Shown here in pieces: positions 17,213-25,749 of a stretch of 64,000 nt of DNA. The DNA lies in assembly GCA_001803165.1 (NCBI GenBank), contig MHAZ01000020.1, positions 1 to 64,000 of the forward strand. Reading direction: 5' to 3'. Positions within the stretch are counted from its first letter, which is position 1; the number at the start of each line of letters is the position of its first letter. The translations under genes were made by a program, and so were the position numbers. This stretch comes from Stygiobacter sp. RIFOXYC2_FULL_38_25 (GTDB lineage Bacteria > Bacteroidota > Ignavibacteria > Ignavibacteriales > Melioribacteraceae). Under the pieces are notes generated by a model. It was not told where the DNA came from. It did not search any database and saw only the letters and a program-made list of their open reading frames with translations.

Positions 17213-17974
17213 ATGTTGGTGTTTATTAGTTGGTCTGGTAGTGTAAGTAAGTTTATAGCAGAAAACCTAAAGAGTTGGCTTGAAAATGTTTTACAGTCTC
17301 TTGAACCGTGGTTGTCTATTGATATAGAAAAAGGGAAGAGATGGAATACTGAGGTAGTTGATAAACTCGAAAAATCAAAAATTGGAATAATCTGCTTAAC
17401 CAAAGAGAATCTAGACGAAAGGTGGATATTATTTGAGGCTGGTGCGCTTTCTAGAAAGACTGACTCGTATGTATGTACCTTACTTTATGAACTTGAAAAT
17501 ACCGATGTAGAATATCCTCTTGCACAGTTTCAGCATACACTATCTAATAAAGAAGATATGCTTAAGCTTCTTCAAAATATTAATTCTTGTGTTGGGGAAA
17601 AAGGCGGAAAACCCTTAAAAGAACAAAATCTCAATAAAAGTTTTGAAAAATTTTGGCCAGATATAGAGAACGTGTTTAGAGAAGCAAAAACAAAGTATAC
17701 TAACAAATCAAAGCCTGCTAGAAACGACCGGGAATTACTTGCCGAAGCTCTAGAGTTATTAAGAGCACAGGACAATAAGGTAAATATTATTTACGATAAA
17801 CTAGTTTTTAACGAAATACTTTCCAGTATTTCTAAACTGAGTAAAAATTCTGATAATAGACAGCAAAAGGGTGTTCTTGATATGCTGTTTTCAGGAGAAG
17901 AATTTGAAAAACATGTAAAGGAAGTTAATAAGAAAGAAGAAATAAGAAAAAGGATTAACAAAGAATACAGATAA
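17213..17974 (+). CDS. TIR-domain protein
   Basis: 253 residues. Residues 1-125 form a bacterial TIR domain: VFISWSGS strand and loop, LSIDIEKGKRWNTEVVDKLE, IGIICLTKENLDERWILFEAGAL. Glu75 in FEAG sits where NAD-cleaving TIR enzymes carry the catalytic Glu. The rest is helical and charged with no second known domain, so sensing must lie in the partner or in the C-terminal coil. Bacterial TIR proteins often act as NADase effectors in antiphage systems. It lies 15 bases after the HTH protein gene and 20 bases before a glycoside hydrolase gene, with GGAGG at 17204-17208. Confidence 0.8.
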   Translation: MLVFISWSGSVSKFIAENLKSWLENVLQSLEPWLSIDIEKGKRWNTEVVDKLEKSKIGIICLTKENLDERWILFEAGALSRKTDSYVCTLLYELENTDVEYPLAQFQHTLSNKEDMLKLLQNINSCVGEKGGKPLKEQNLNKSFEKFWPDIENVFREAKTKYTNKSKPARNDRELLAEALELLRAQDNKVNIIYDKLVFNEILSSISKLSKNSDNRQQKGVLDMLFSGEEFEKHVKEVNKKEEIRKRINKEYR

Positions 17975-17994
17975 TGTCATAATAGGAATAATTT

Positions 17995-20595
17995 ATGATT
18001 AGAAGAATTTTTTTCACTTTAGTTTTGGTTGTGGTGGTCCTAAAAGCGCAGGACATTACTCTTGATAAATTCAAACTGAATGAGAATAATTTAATACTCT
18101 CTCGCCCGGCTCAGCCAAACCAATACATGGACAAGATTGGGCAGAAAGCGGCGTTGCTTGGGTTTGAAAGCGGCTCTTTCGAAATGTGGATTTGGCCTTG
18201 GAAAGTTCTTAGAAATTTTGAAATACAGTTTTTCGTTGGTACAACAACTCAGGCAATTCTTGCAAAAGATATTCTACGAGATATTTCCGTAACGCCGGAA
18301 GCAACAACGCTAACGTATGTGTACGAATCGTTTACTGTTAAGGAAATCATTTTTGTTCCCCACAATAAACCCGCCGCAGTAATTTTGTTAGACGTAAACA
18401 CAACCACTCCGCTTACAATTGTTCCCGGCTTTATGCCGGTTATGCAGCCGCAGTGGCCTGCCGGAATTGGCGGGCAGTACAGTTATTGGGATGATGGTGT
18501 AAAAGCTTATGTAATTTCCGAATCGCAGCAACGAGGACTATTTTTATGCGGCTCGCCTGCAGCACAACAAATGGCGGCTCCGCCGGCACATATGTTTGCA
18601 GATAATCCAATTCAATTTAAGATGGATATAAAACCGGGCGATGCACAAAACAGTTTTATCCCCATTGTAATTGCCGGCTCACCGGTAAAAACAAAATACG
18701 ATTCAGTGAAAGCGCTTTATAAAAACTTGCTTGTTAATATTGAGCGGAACTACAAAGACAATTTTGAATATTATAAAAATCTCCGCGAGAATACTTTAGA
18801 AGTAATAACGCCCAATCAAAGACTGAATCTGGCTTATGAGTATGGAAAAGTAGCACTAAATAATTTAATAGTAGATAACGCAACACTTGGCAAGGGATTA
18901 GTTGCCGGTTATGGATTAAGCGGCGGCGGCGGTCGCCCGGGTTTTGCCTGGTATTTTGGCGGCGATGCGTTTATTAATACACTCGCAATGAATACTTACG
19001 GAGATTATTCAACAGTAAAAGACGCATTGGTGTTTACGCAAAAATGGCAGCGGCAAGATAACTTTCCAATTCGGAAAAAAAATGCCACCGATAAACCAAC
19101 TGATATTGGTAAAATGTCCCACGAGCTCTCTCAAAGCGATGGCTTAATTGATTGGTGGAATGATTATCACTACGGATACAATCACGCTGATACTACTCCA
19201 TGGTATTTAGTTGCTATGGGGGATTACTTAAGAAAAAGCGGCGATATTGGATTTATTAAGCAAAGTTGGAAATCAATTGTGCAAGCATATAATTGGTGCA
19301 AAAGCAAAGACAGCAACGGCGATGGCTTAATGGATTTGCGTGGTGCCGGGCTTGGTGTTCTTGAATTTGGCTCACTCGTGAAAATATTTAATGATAACTA
19401 CACTCAAAGTTTGTGGACGCAAGCAATAAAAGAAGTTAAGCTGATGGCTGGCTATTGCAGCGATAAAGAAATTGAGGCTGACGCTGAAAAATCTTTTGCT
19501 GTTGCAAAGAAAGCATTAGAAAAAATTTACTGGGTTGAAGATTTGGGATTTTACAGTTTTGGCGCTGCGGAAGATGGTAAGCAAGTCCGGGATAAAAATA
19601 TTTACTCTGCAACTCCGATTCTTTTCGGTTTGTACGATGCAACGAGAAGTGAAAGCACTATAAAGCAGTTCAACGAAAGTGACATGGTAACGGATTGGGG
19701 TGTTCGCAACTTAAGTAGTAAATCATCTATGTATGAACCTACCAACTACAACTATGGAACAATCTGGCCGTTTACTTCATTCTTTATTGGCGCCGCACAA
19801 TTTGCAACACACTTCAACTTACAGGGTTACCAAACAGTTCGGAACACTGCACAGCACTCATTTGATTATGGATTGGGAATATTACCGGAAGTTTTTTCCG
19901 GCGATATCAATACTAAACTTGGAGAAGCTTATAATAACCAAGGATTTAGCGTAAGCGGATATATTTTCCCAATGGTACGCGGCTTGCTCGGTTTAGAAGT
20001 TGACGCGTTAAACAACAAAATCTCTTTTTCACCAAAGCTTCCGGCGGATTGGAAATATCTCAAAGTTAATAAAGCTAAGATTGGTTCTTCAAGCGTTTGT
20101 TTTGATTTGAAAATAGATAAAACCGGAATGGAATTGTTAGTAAAGAAAGTTGGCGGTAAAAACATTCAAATAGAATTCTCGCCGGAGCTTCCGCTTGGTA
20201 CGGAAATAATTTCAGCAAGGATCAACAAGAATGCTGTAACGCCCAAAATGATTCACCACAGTCAATCGGAACAATTAAACATCACGCTAGATCTTGAAAG
20301 CGAAAGTAAAGTTATATTTGAATATAGACCAACCGTGGCGATATACATGATTGAGACTGCTGCGTCAATTGGTGCGACAAATGAGGGAATAAAAATCGTA
20401 TCTCAAGAACTGAACGGAAAAATACTTTCGATATTCTGTGAAGTTAAACCAGATAAAGAATACGAACTTGGCGTGTTGAACGGAGAATTAATTAAATCTG
20501 TATCCGGCGCTGAATATAAAAACGGCAAGTTGATGGTTAAAAACATTGGCAATGAAAAAAAATTGGTGAAACACAAGATCGAAATCGTTTTATAG
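17995..20595 (+). CDS. Secreted amylo-alpha-1,6-glucosidase-like glycoside hydrolase
   Basis: 866 residues with a signal peptide (MIRRIFFTLVLVVVVLKAQ). The first 260 residues are beta-rich; from about 280 to 670 runs an (alpha/alpha)6 barrel of the glycogen-debranching/GH15-like type: RPGFAWYFGGDAFINTLAMN, LIDWWNDYHYGYNHADTTPW, DSNGDGLMD, PTNYNYGTIWPFTSFF. The GDAF and HADTTPW segments hold acidic residues typical of the GDE active site. A C-terminal beta domain follows. The signal peptide indicates action on external oligosaccharides rather than on stored glycogen. It lies 20 bases after the TIR gene. Confidence 0.82.
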   Translation: MIRRIFFTLVLVVVVLKAQDITLDKFKLNENNLILSRPAQPNQYMDKIGQKAALLGFESGSFEMWIWPWKVLRNFEIQFFVGTTTQAILAKDILRDISVTPEATTLTYVYESFTVKEIIFVPHNKPAAVILLDVNTTTPLTIVPGFMPVMQPQWPAGIGGQYSYWDDGVKAYVISESQQRGLFLCGSPAAQQMAAPPAHMFADNPIQFKMDIKPGDAQNSFIPIVIAGSPVKTKYDSVKALYKNLLVNIERNYKDNFEYYKNLRENTLEVITPNQRLNLAYEYGKVALNNLIVDNATLGKGLVAGYGLSGGGGRPGFAWYFGGDAFINTLAMNTYGDYSTVKDALVFTQKWQRQDNFPIRKKNATDKPTDIGKMSHELSQSDGLIDWWNDYHYGYNHADTTPWYLVAMGDYLRKSGDIGFIKQSWKSIVQAYNWCKSKDSNGDGLMDLRGAGLGVLEFGSLVKIFNDNYTQSLWTQAIKEVKLMAGYCSDKEIEADAEKSFAVAKKALEKIYWVEDLGFYSFGAAEDGKQVRDKNIYSATPILFGLYDATRSESTIKQFNESDMVTDWGVRNLSSKSSMYEPTNYNYGTIWPFTSFFIGAAQFATHFNLQGYQTVRNTAQHSFDYGLGILPEVFSGDINTKLGEAYNNQGFSVSGYIFPMVRGLLGLEVDALNNKISFSPKLPADWKYLKVNKAKIGSSSVCFDLKIDKTGMELLVKKVGGKNIQIEFSPELPLGTEIISARINKNAVTPKMIHHSQSEQLNITLDLESESKVIFEYRPTVAIYMIETAASIGATNEGIKIVSQELNGKILSIFCEVKPDKEYELGVLNGELIKSVSGAEYKNGKLMVKNIGNEKKLVKHKIEIVL

Positions 20596-20740
20596 AAAAA
20601 AATATTTTTCTTGTTGACTTTTGTTCAGACAAAACATTTTTCAAATAAAAAAAATTTTTTCTTATTAGGAATAAAAAAACATTTTTAATATGTTGTTTTA
20701 AGATAAATTAAAAGCTCACCACACTTTTAATTAGAGATTA

Positions 20741-20950
20741 ATGTTACAAATTACACTAGAACCCCAAGGGCAAATAGTACAAAATCCATCGCACAAGAGT
20801 AACGATTGGGATTTTAAATTGAAGGTCGTTCGTGAGGGAGACCTTACCGAACTACGTGTTTGTTTTGAGGATTCGCTAGACTCCGGCACAACTGAAAATC
20901 TAAATTCAATTGATGTCGGACAAGAGGGACAAAACAAAAAGCTTCTTTAA
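20741..20950 (+). CDS. Possible small protein
   Basis: 69 residues (begins MLQITLEPQGQIVQN). It has no signal peptide, is rich in Asp and Glu near the end, and matches nothing I know. The ATG has only a weak purine stretch (AGAG) upstream. An opposite-strand frame covers the same DNA but has less natural composition. The 145 bp before it is very AT-rich and holds a TTTTGT-TCAG-ACAAAA palindrome at 20622-20637, with no clear promoter. Confidence 0.35.
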   Translation: MLQITLEPQGQIVQNPSHKSNDWDFKLKVVREGDLTELRVCFEDSLDSGTTENLNSIDVGQEGQNKKLL

Positions 20951-21012
20951 AATCCTTGACGTACGGTAGGATTACAAAACTAACTATACCTTAATCTAAC
21001 AGATGAAAGGTT

Positions 21013-22167
21013 ATGGCAGAACAATCAAATCGCTTGTTATCGCTTGATATTTTCCGCGGATTAACTATTGCGGGAATGATTTTAGTAAACAATCCCGGCG
21101 ACTGGGGAAATATTTATCCCGCACTTGAACATGCTAAATGGAACGGCTGCACACCAACTGATCTTGTTTTTCCTTTTTTTCTTTTCATAGTAGGTGTTTC
21201 AATTATGCTCTCTCTTTCAAAAAGAAAAGAAAGAGGTGACAATCAAAATAAATTGATGATGCAAATATTTAGACGGGGCTTACTCATCTTTATAATCGGT
21301 ATTGCTCTTGGCGGATTTCCAACTTATAATTTTTCCCTCATTCGTATTCCAGGGGTACTTCAAAGAATTGCTATTGTTTATATAATAGCCTCATTTATAT
21401 ATCTTAAAACAAGCTGGAAGACGCAAGTTATTATAGCAGTAGTATTTCTTTTTGTCTATTGGGCGTTAATCACTCTTATTCCTGTTCCCGGTATTGGCGC
21501 TCCAGATTTATCCCAACCAACTATAATTGATAAACTGAACAATAAAGAAATTGCACCGAACCTTGTTGCGTGGATAGATAATCAAATACTATCCGGGCAT
21601 CTTTGGCGGCAATCAAAAATTTGGGATCCGGAAGGATTGCTTAGCACACTTCCGGCTATATCTACCGGCTTGCTGGGAATTCTTCTTGGAACATTTCTAA
21701 AAAGCGGATTAGACAAAACACAAAAAGTTGGCTGGATTTTCTTCTTCGGGAATGTTGGACTAATAACCGGTATAGTTTGGGATATGTACTTCCCGATGAA
21801 CAAAGCATTGTGGACAAGTTCTTATGTTGTGTTTACTGCCGGAATGGCGCTTCACTTTTTTGCAATGTGTTACTGGCTTGCAGATATAAAACAAATTACC
21901 TGGTGGATAAAACCTTTTGTTGTTTATGGTACGAACGCAATAACTGTTTATGTGCTCTCCGGCTTGGTTAGTATACTGCTTTCAAGAATTCACTGGATTG
22001 ATACTACCGGCGGAACAGTCTCTGTTAAATCATTTCTCTACAATACTTTTTTCACACCATTTTTATCTCCAACAAACGCCTCGCTTGCATGGGCATTATT
22101 CTATGTTTTATTTTGGCTTGGCATAATGTGGATTTTCTATAAGAAAAAAATATTCCTAAAAGTGTAA
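21013..22167 (+). CDS. NagX/HGSNAT-like membrane acyltransferase (DUF5009)
   Basis: 384 residues with 10-11 transmembrane helices. The N-terminus RLLSLDIFRGLTIAGMILVN and NGCTPTDLVFPFFLFIVGVS are the signature of the heparan-alpha-glucosaminide N-acetyltransferase family (NagX). These proteins pass acetyl groups from cytosolic acetyl-CoA to sugars across the inner membrane. The active-site His of the human enzyme would correspond to the ALEHAKWNG segment (inference). Its place after two secreted glycosidases fits modification of an imported or periplasmic amino sugar. Confidence 0.85.
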   Translation: MAEQSNRLLSLDIFRGLTIAGMILVNNPGDWGNIYPALEHAKWNGCTPTDLVFPFFLFIVGVSIMLSLSKRKERGDNQNKLMMQIFRRGLLIFIIGIALGGFPTYNFSLIRIPGVLQRIAIVYIIASFIYLKTSWKTQVIIAVVFLFVYWALITLIPVPGIGAPDLSQPTIIDKLNNKEIAPNLVAWIDNQILSGHLWRQSKIWDPEGLLSTLPAISTGLLGILLGTFLKSGLDKTQKVGWIFFFGNVGLITGIVWDMYFPMNKALWTSSYVVFTAGMALHFFAMCYWLADIKQITWWIKPFVVYGTNAITVYVLSGLVSILLSRIHWIDTTGGTVSVKSFLYNTFFTPFLSPTNASLAWALFYVLFWLGIMWIFYKKKIFLKV

Positions 22168-22239
22168 TTCATCCCCACGGCTATTCTACGGAACAAACGA
22201 AGCTCTTCATTCATCTAAAATTGAAAGAGGAGAGTTATC

Positions 22240-22482
22240 ATGGCTACGGAATTCAAACTCAGCGCAAAAGAATTGCTTGCAAAGATTGAAGAGCTTATTA
22301 AAGAAGGCAACGCGCGCAGAATCATCATTAAAGATGAAAAGGGAAGAACATACATAGAAATTCCCGTAACGATTGGTGTTATTGGCGTTGTGCTTGCACC
22401 AATAATGGCAGCGGTAGCAGCCATTGCGGCGCTGGCTTCAAACTTTACTGTTGAAGTAATAAAGCCGGACGATCAAGAGTGA
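22240..22482 (+). CDS. DUF4342 protein
   Basis: 80 residues. KIEELIKEGNARRIIIKDEKG followed by TYIEIPVTIGVIG and a small-residue-rich hydrophobic helix is the DUF4342 pattern. The hydrophobic part (about 43-69) probably enters the membrane. Role unknown. The ATG follows a GAGGAG ribosome site. It lies 73 bases after the acyltransferase gene and is convergent with the PAS protein. Confidence 0.75.
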   Translation: MATEFKLSAKELLAKIEELIKEGNARRIIIKDEKGRTYIEIPVTIGVIGVVLAPIMAAVAAIAALASNFTVEVIKPDDQE

Positions 22483-22493
22483 TATAATTTTAG

Positions 22494-22826
22494 CTATGAG
22501 CGGACATGATGAGGCATGTCAAAAGGAATTTCGATTGAGAATTCTACTAATCCTTTAAGTTCGCCGTTTTCAAACCAAGGTGTTTGATGAATTAACTTTT
22601 TCTTTCCAGCCTTCTCAATTGTGTATGTATTCGGCTTTTGTTCAGCAATAATCTGTTTTATTTTTTCGTTTGATTCATTTGAATGACAAGCGAATAAATT
22701 TTGTCCAATCAATTTATAACCACCGTCATCTTTAAAAACCTCGGCAGATTTCTCGTTCATAAAAATTATTTTTCCATCCAGATCGCATATTGTAATTGCT
22801 GAAGGTAATTCTTTTGCCCAATCCAT
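22494..22826 (-). CDS. Stand-alone PAS domain protein
   Basis: 110 residues making up one PAS fold: LPSAITICDLDGKIIFMNEKSAEVF, YKLIGQNLFACH, and the closing strands HQTPWFENGELKGLVEFSIE. There is no output domain. Similar single-PAS proteins bind small ligands, possibly haem or flavin; the CHSNES segment has a His next to Cys but this is not diagnostic. It starts 18 bases after the TonB receptor gene on the same strand and may be co-transcribed with it. Confidence 0.7.
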   Translation of the reverse strand: MDWAKELPSAITICDLDGKIIFMNEKSAEVFKDDGGYKLIGQNLFACHSNESNEKIKQIIAEQKPNTYTIEKAGKKKLIHQTPWFENGELKGLVEFSIEIPFDMPHHVRS

Positions 22827-22843
22827 TTTTGTTTCCGTTTTTA

Positions 22844-25012
22844 TTAGAAGAATAGCTCAAAGCTGAGCGAGTAATTGCGTATTGGCGCTAAGTTGCCAAT
22901 GAACTCAACGTAATTATAGTTAAATATATTCTTTGCGTTGATGTAAACCTTTGCCGGAATATTCATTATAAAAAAGTTGCATCCAGCCATTAAATCCGTA
23001 ATATATGCCGGAACGCGCTGTTCGCCATCAACGACTAAAGCTAATGGCGGCTCGGTCAAAGCGAAATCAATTTCTTCTACTCTACTCCAATAACGGAAAT
23101 CAACGCCAAACTCAAATTGAGCTGGAGTAAAGCGCAAATTTGTATATACTGTATTGCGCGGACGGTACTTCATAGATTTATTTTTTTCAATATCACGTGA
23201 CCACATATAATTGTAGCCGACAGAAAAGGTCAACATAGATGGAATAATATTCCAGTCGCTTACCAATTCCAATCCTTGAATTCTTGCTTTGGAAATGTTG
23301 AAGAACTGGATATCTCCTTCCTTTGTTAGATTCGGCTCAATGAAATTATTGTAATCGGTTTGGTAGAAAGCAGCATCAAGAGAAATGTCTTTCATCATGT
23401 AATGCATTCCAACTTCAAAAGAAAAACTTGTTTCGTATGTGAGATTGGGATTCTCAATTACACTAACTCCTCCGCCTACAGCTGTGCTGGTAAAAACTTC
23501 CGAAGGAGTTGGTGCGCGGAATCCTGTTCCTACTGACGCTCGTAAAATTAAGTCATTGGTAAATTTATAATTCAATCCGGCGCGCGGAGTGACAGCGTTC
23601 TTTCCGTTTGTTGTGTCTAACTTGATGTAATCATAACGAAAACCGGCGGTTAAAATTAAATCCGGAATTCCTTTGTATTCTGCCTGAGCATAACCGGCTC
23701 CGCCGAAAAAGGTTGGGTTCTTAAAAATATTTGAGGCAACATTTGCATATGAGAGTTCTATTCCGCCGGTTATTAAAAATTCGTTGGAAGTCTTATAATT
23801 TACAAGCGCTTCCCCACGTAAAAGATCTGCGGTTGAAGTTGTAATTTCCAAACCATAACCGGTAAATTTTGTTCTGTAATAACTCGTTTTGAACTCTGAA
23901 GTTAATTCATCGCTAAAATGATGATGATAAATTAATCCGGTGAAAATTCTATTTGATTTAACAGTATTGCCGTTATCTTCATCTTTCGGAACAAGAACAT
24001 TGCGGGAGTCTTTCCAGTAAAGAAAGTTTCCGCGGTTCATCGAAAAATAATTAGCAAAGAAGGTTAATTTGTTTTCCTGTGTTAAATCATAATTCAACTT
24101 TACATAGCCGAGATAACGTTTAGTGAAATCATTTTGGCGGTAGCTGTCGTTATCAAATTTTTTGATAGAGAAAGTGTAACCAAGATTCTCGTATGAGTTA
24201 GAGTGAGTTAACTCAGCGCCGAAGAACTGTCTGTATGAGCCGCTCCAATCCCAAACATCGTAAGATGGCTTATCATATGCGCCAAAGTAACTCCTAAAAT
24301 TTGTGATTGGTTTCTTTACAGAGCCTTTCGTGATGATATTTATTACTCCGCCAATTGCAGTTGAACCGTAAAGCGAACTCGCCGGACCCTTAATGATTTC
24401 GACGCGTTCAATATCTGCAACTGGAATCATTTCCCAAACAATATCGCCATTATCGCCGGAGTACATTGGCAAGCCATTAAGAGCTACCAAAACTCTGGCG
24501 CCCGCTCCTTTGCTGTATCCGCTTGAGCCGCGAATGCTTACTTGTTCAAGATTCATTTGAATGCCCGGAACGTAGCGGAGTAGATCATCAAAAGTGAGGT
24601 GATTTTTTTTGCTGATTACTTCCGGCTGGAGTACTGCCGTACTAACTGTTAAATCTTGAACCCGTTGCTCATACTTTCCCGCGCTTACAATAATCTGCTC
24701 GGTTTGAATTAATGCCTCAGTCAAAATAATAGTTATAGCTTTTGTTGATTCATTTATCAAAATATTGTTTAAAGTTTTCTTCTCATAACTGATTGCGGAA
24801 ACCTGAACGTCATATGTTCCTCCCGGGATGTTTTGTATTTCAAAATTGCCGTTCTCATCTGCGGAAGCACCGCGAGCCGTTCCGGCAATTAAAACACTTG
24901 CGCCAAAAACCGGTTGCCCTTTTTCATTTATTACTTTGCCTGTAAGTATTCCGGTTTGTGCGGTTATATAAACAAGAGGGAATAAAAACATTATTAGAAA
25001 AATCTTTTTCAT
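22844..25012 (-). CDS. TonB-dependent outer-membrane receptor
   Basis: 722 residues: a signal peptide (MKKIFLIMFLFPLVYITAQ), then a carboxypeptidase-regulatory domain (about 20-105, TGKVINEKGQPVFGASVLI), a plug domain (about 115-225, GSSGYSKGAGARVLVALNGLP, VERVEIIKGPASSLYGSTAIGG) and a 22-strand barrel ending in SFELFF with terminal Phe. It takes up a large ligand such as a siderophore, cobalamin or peptide with TonB energy. The ligand cannot be deduced; no iron box was seen. The lipoprotein gene upstream on the same strand probably belongs with it. Confidence 0.92.
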   Translation of the reverse strand: MKKIFLIMFLFPLVYITAQTGILTGKVINEKGQPVFGASVLIAGTARGASADENGNFEIQNIPGGTYDVQVSAISYEKKTLNNILINESTKAITIILTEALIQTEQIIVSAGKYEQRVQDLTVSTAVLQPEVISKKNHLTFDDLLRYVPGIQMNLEQVSIRGSSGYSKGAGARVLVALNGLPMYSGDNGDIVWEMIPVADIERVEIIKGPASSLYGSTAIGGVINIITKGSVKKPITNFRSYFGAYDKPSYDVWDWSGSYRQFFGAELTHSNSYENLGYTFSIKKFDNDSYRQNDFTKRYLGYVKLNYDLTQENKLTFFANYFSMNRGNFLYWKDSRNVLVPKDEDNGNTVKSNRIFTGLIYHHHFSDELTSEFKTSYYRTKFTGYGLEITTSTADLLRGEALVNYKTSNEFLITGGIELSYANVASNIFKNPTFFGGAGYAQAEYKGIPDLILTAGFRYDYIKLDTTNGKNAVTPRAGLNYKFTNDLILRASVGTGFRAPTPSEVFTSTAVGGGVSVIENPNLTYETSFSFEVGMHYMMKDISLDAAFYQTDYNNFIEPNLTKEGDIQFFNISKARIQGLELVSDWNIIPSMLTFSVGYNYMWSRDIEKNKSMKYRPRNTVYTNLRFTPAQFEFGVDFRYWSRVEEIDFALTEPPLALVVDGEQRVPAYITDLMAGCNFFIMNIPAKVYINAKNIFNYNYVEFIGNLAPIRNYSLSFELFF

Positions 25013-25097
25013 TACAATTCCTTATTCAATTGTATATGAATTATGATGCTGAAAATTCTAAATTCTCCATTCACAATTCTCAATTTTCCATTGCTCC

Positions 25098-25610
25098 TTA
25101 CATCGGCGGTTGAGGCGGCGGATTCTGAAAATCAACAGTAATGTTTACATCTGTCGTAGTTTTGCCGGGATTTACAATCATCGTTTTGGGGTTTGCCTGG
25201 TTTCCGGATTCACAGTAAACGCCAACCACAGTCCAATCGGCACGGTTAAATGTAAGCACTGGAGTTTTAGATTGAGCAACTACAACATATTTGTAAGTAC
25301 CCGGCGCAAATTTGAAAATTGTACTAAACGGTTTTTCTAAAGAGTTGTAAGTGAATTCTTTCGTCCCGTAAGGAATCGAATCAACAACAAAACTTAAGTT
25401 AGGTAGAAAAAAATCACCAACGGATTTTATTTCTTCCTTGAAGACAACAACGTGAGTTCTTTTTATTCCCTCCGGCCACTGACCTTCAAAAGTTACCTTA
25501 CCGCTAAAAGCACTCGGTCCAACAACTTCGAGCGGTTCAATTCCTTTATCGCAAGAAATCATTAAAACTGTTAAACCGAGAACTGAAATAAGAGCCAATA
25601 GCTTACGCAT
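25098..25610 (-). CDS. Lipoprotein upstream of TonB receptor
   Basis: 170 residues from the ATG at 25610, which has AAAGGA upstream; a start 17 codons earlier is possible but would bury the signal. The N-terminus (MRKLLALISVLGLTVLMISC) ends in the lipobox LMISC. The mature part is a beta-sandwich-like domain (FSGKVTFEGQWPEG, TYKYVVVAQSKTP, TTTDVNITVDFQNPPPQPP). It probably sits at the outer membrane and may bind ligand for the adjacent TonB receptor, 85 bases downstream. No family identified. Confidence 0.7.
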   Translation of the reverse strand: MRKLLALISVLGLTVLMISCDKGIEPLEVVGPSAFSGKVTFEGQWPEGIKRTHVVVFKEEIKSVGDFFLPNLSFVVDSIPYGTKEFTYNSLEKPFSTIFKFAPGTYKYVVVAQSKTPVLTFNRADWTVVGVYCESGNQANPKTMIVNPGKTTTDVNITVDFQNPPPQPPM

Positions 25611-25749
25611 AAAACTATCCTTTGCTTGCACGTCTAAAATATAATAGAACTTGAGCTTCAATCATAAAAAAATCTAATGTGTGAAAATGGAATATTAATT
25701 AAGTAGATTTTATTTGTCTTAATTCGCATACTTGCTAAAAGATTAACCA

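Noticed and set aside
20731-20937. Minus-strand frame over the small gene at 20741
   Set aside because: Ser/Cys-rich composition typical of antisense frames and no ribosome site.
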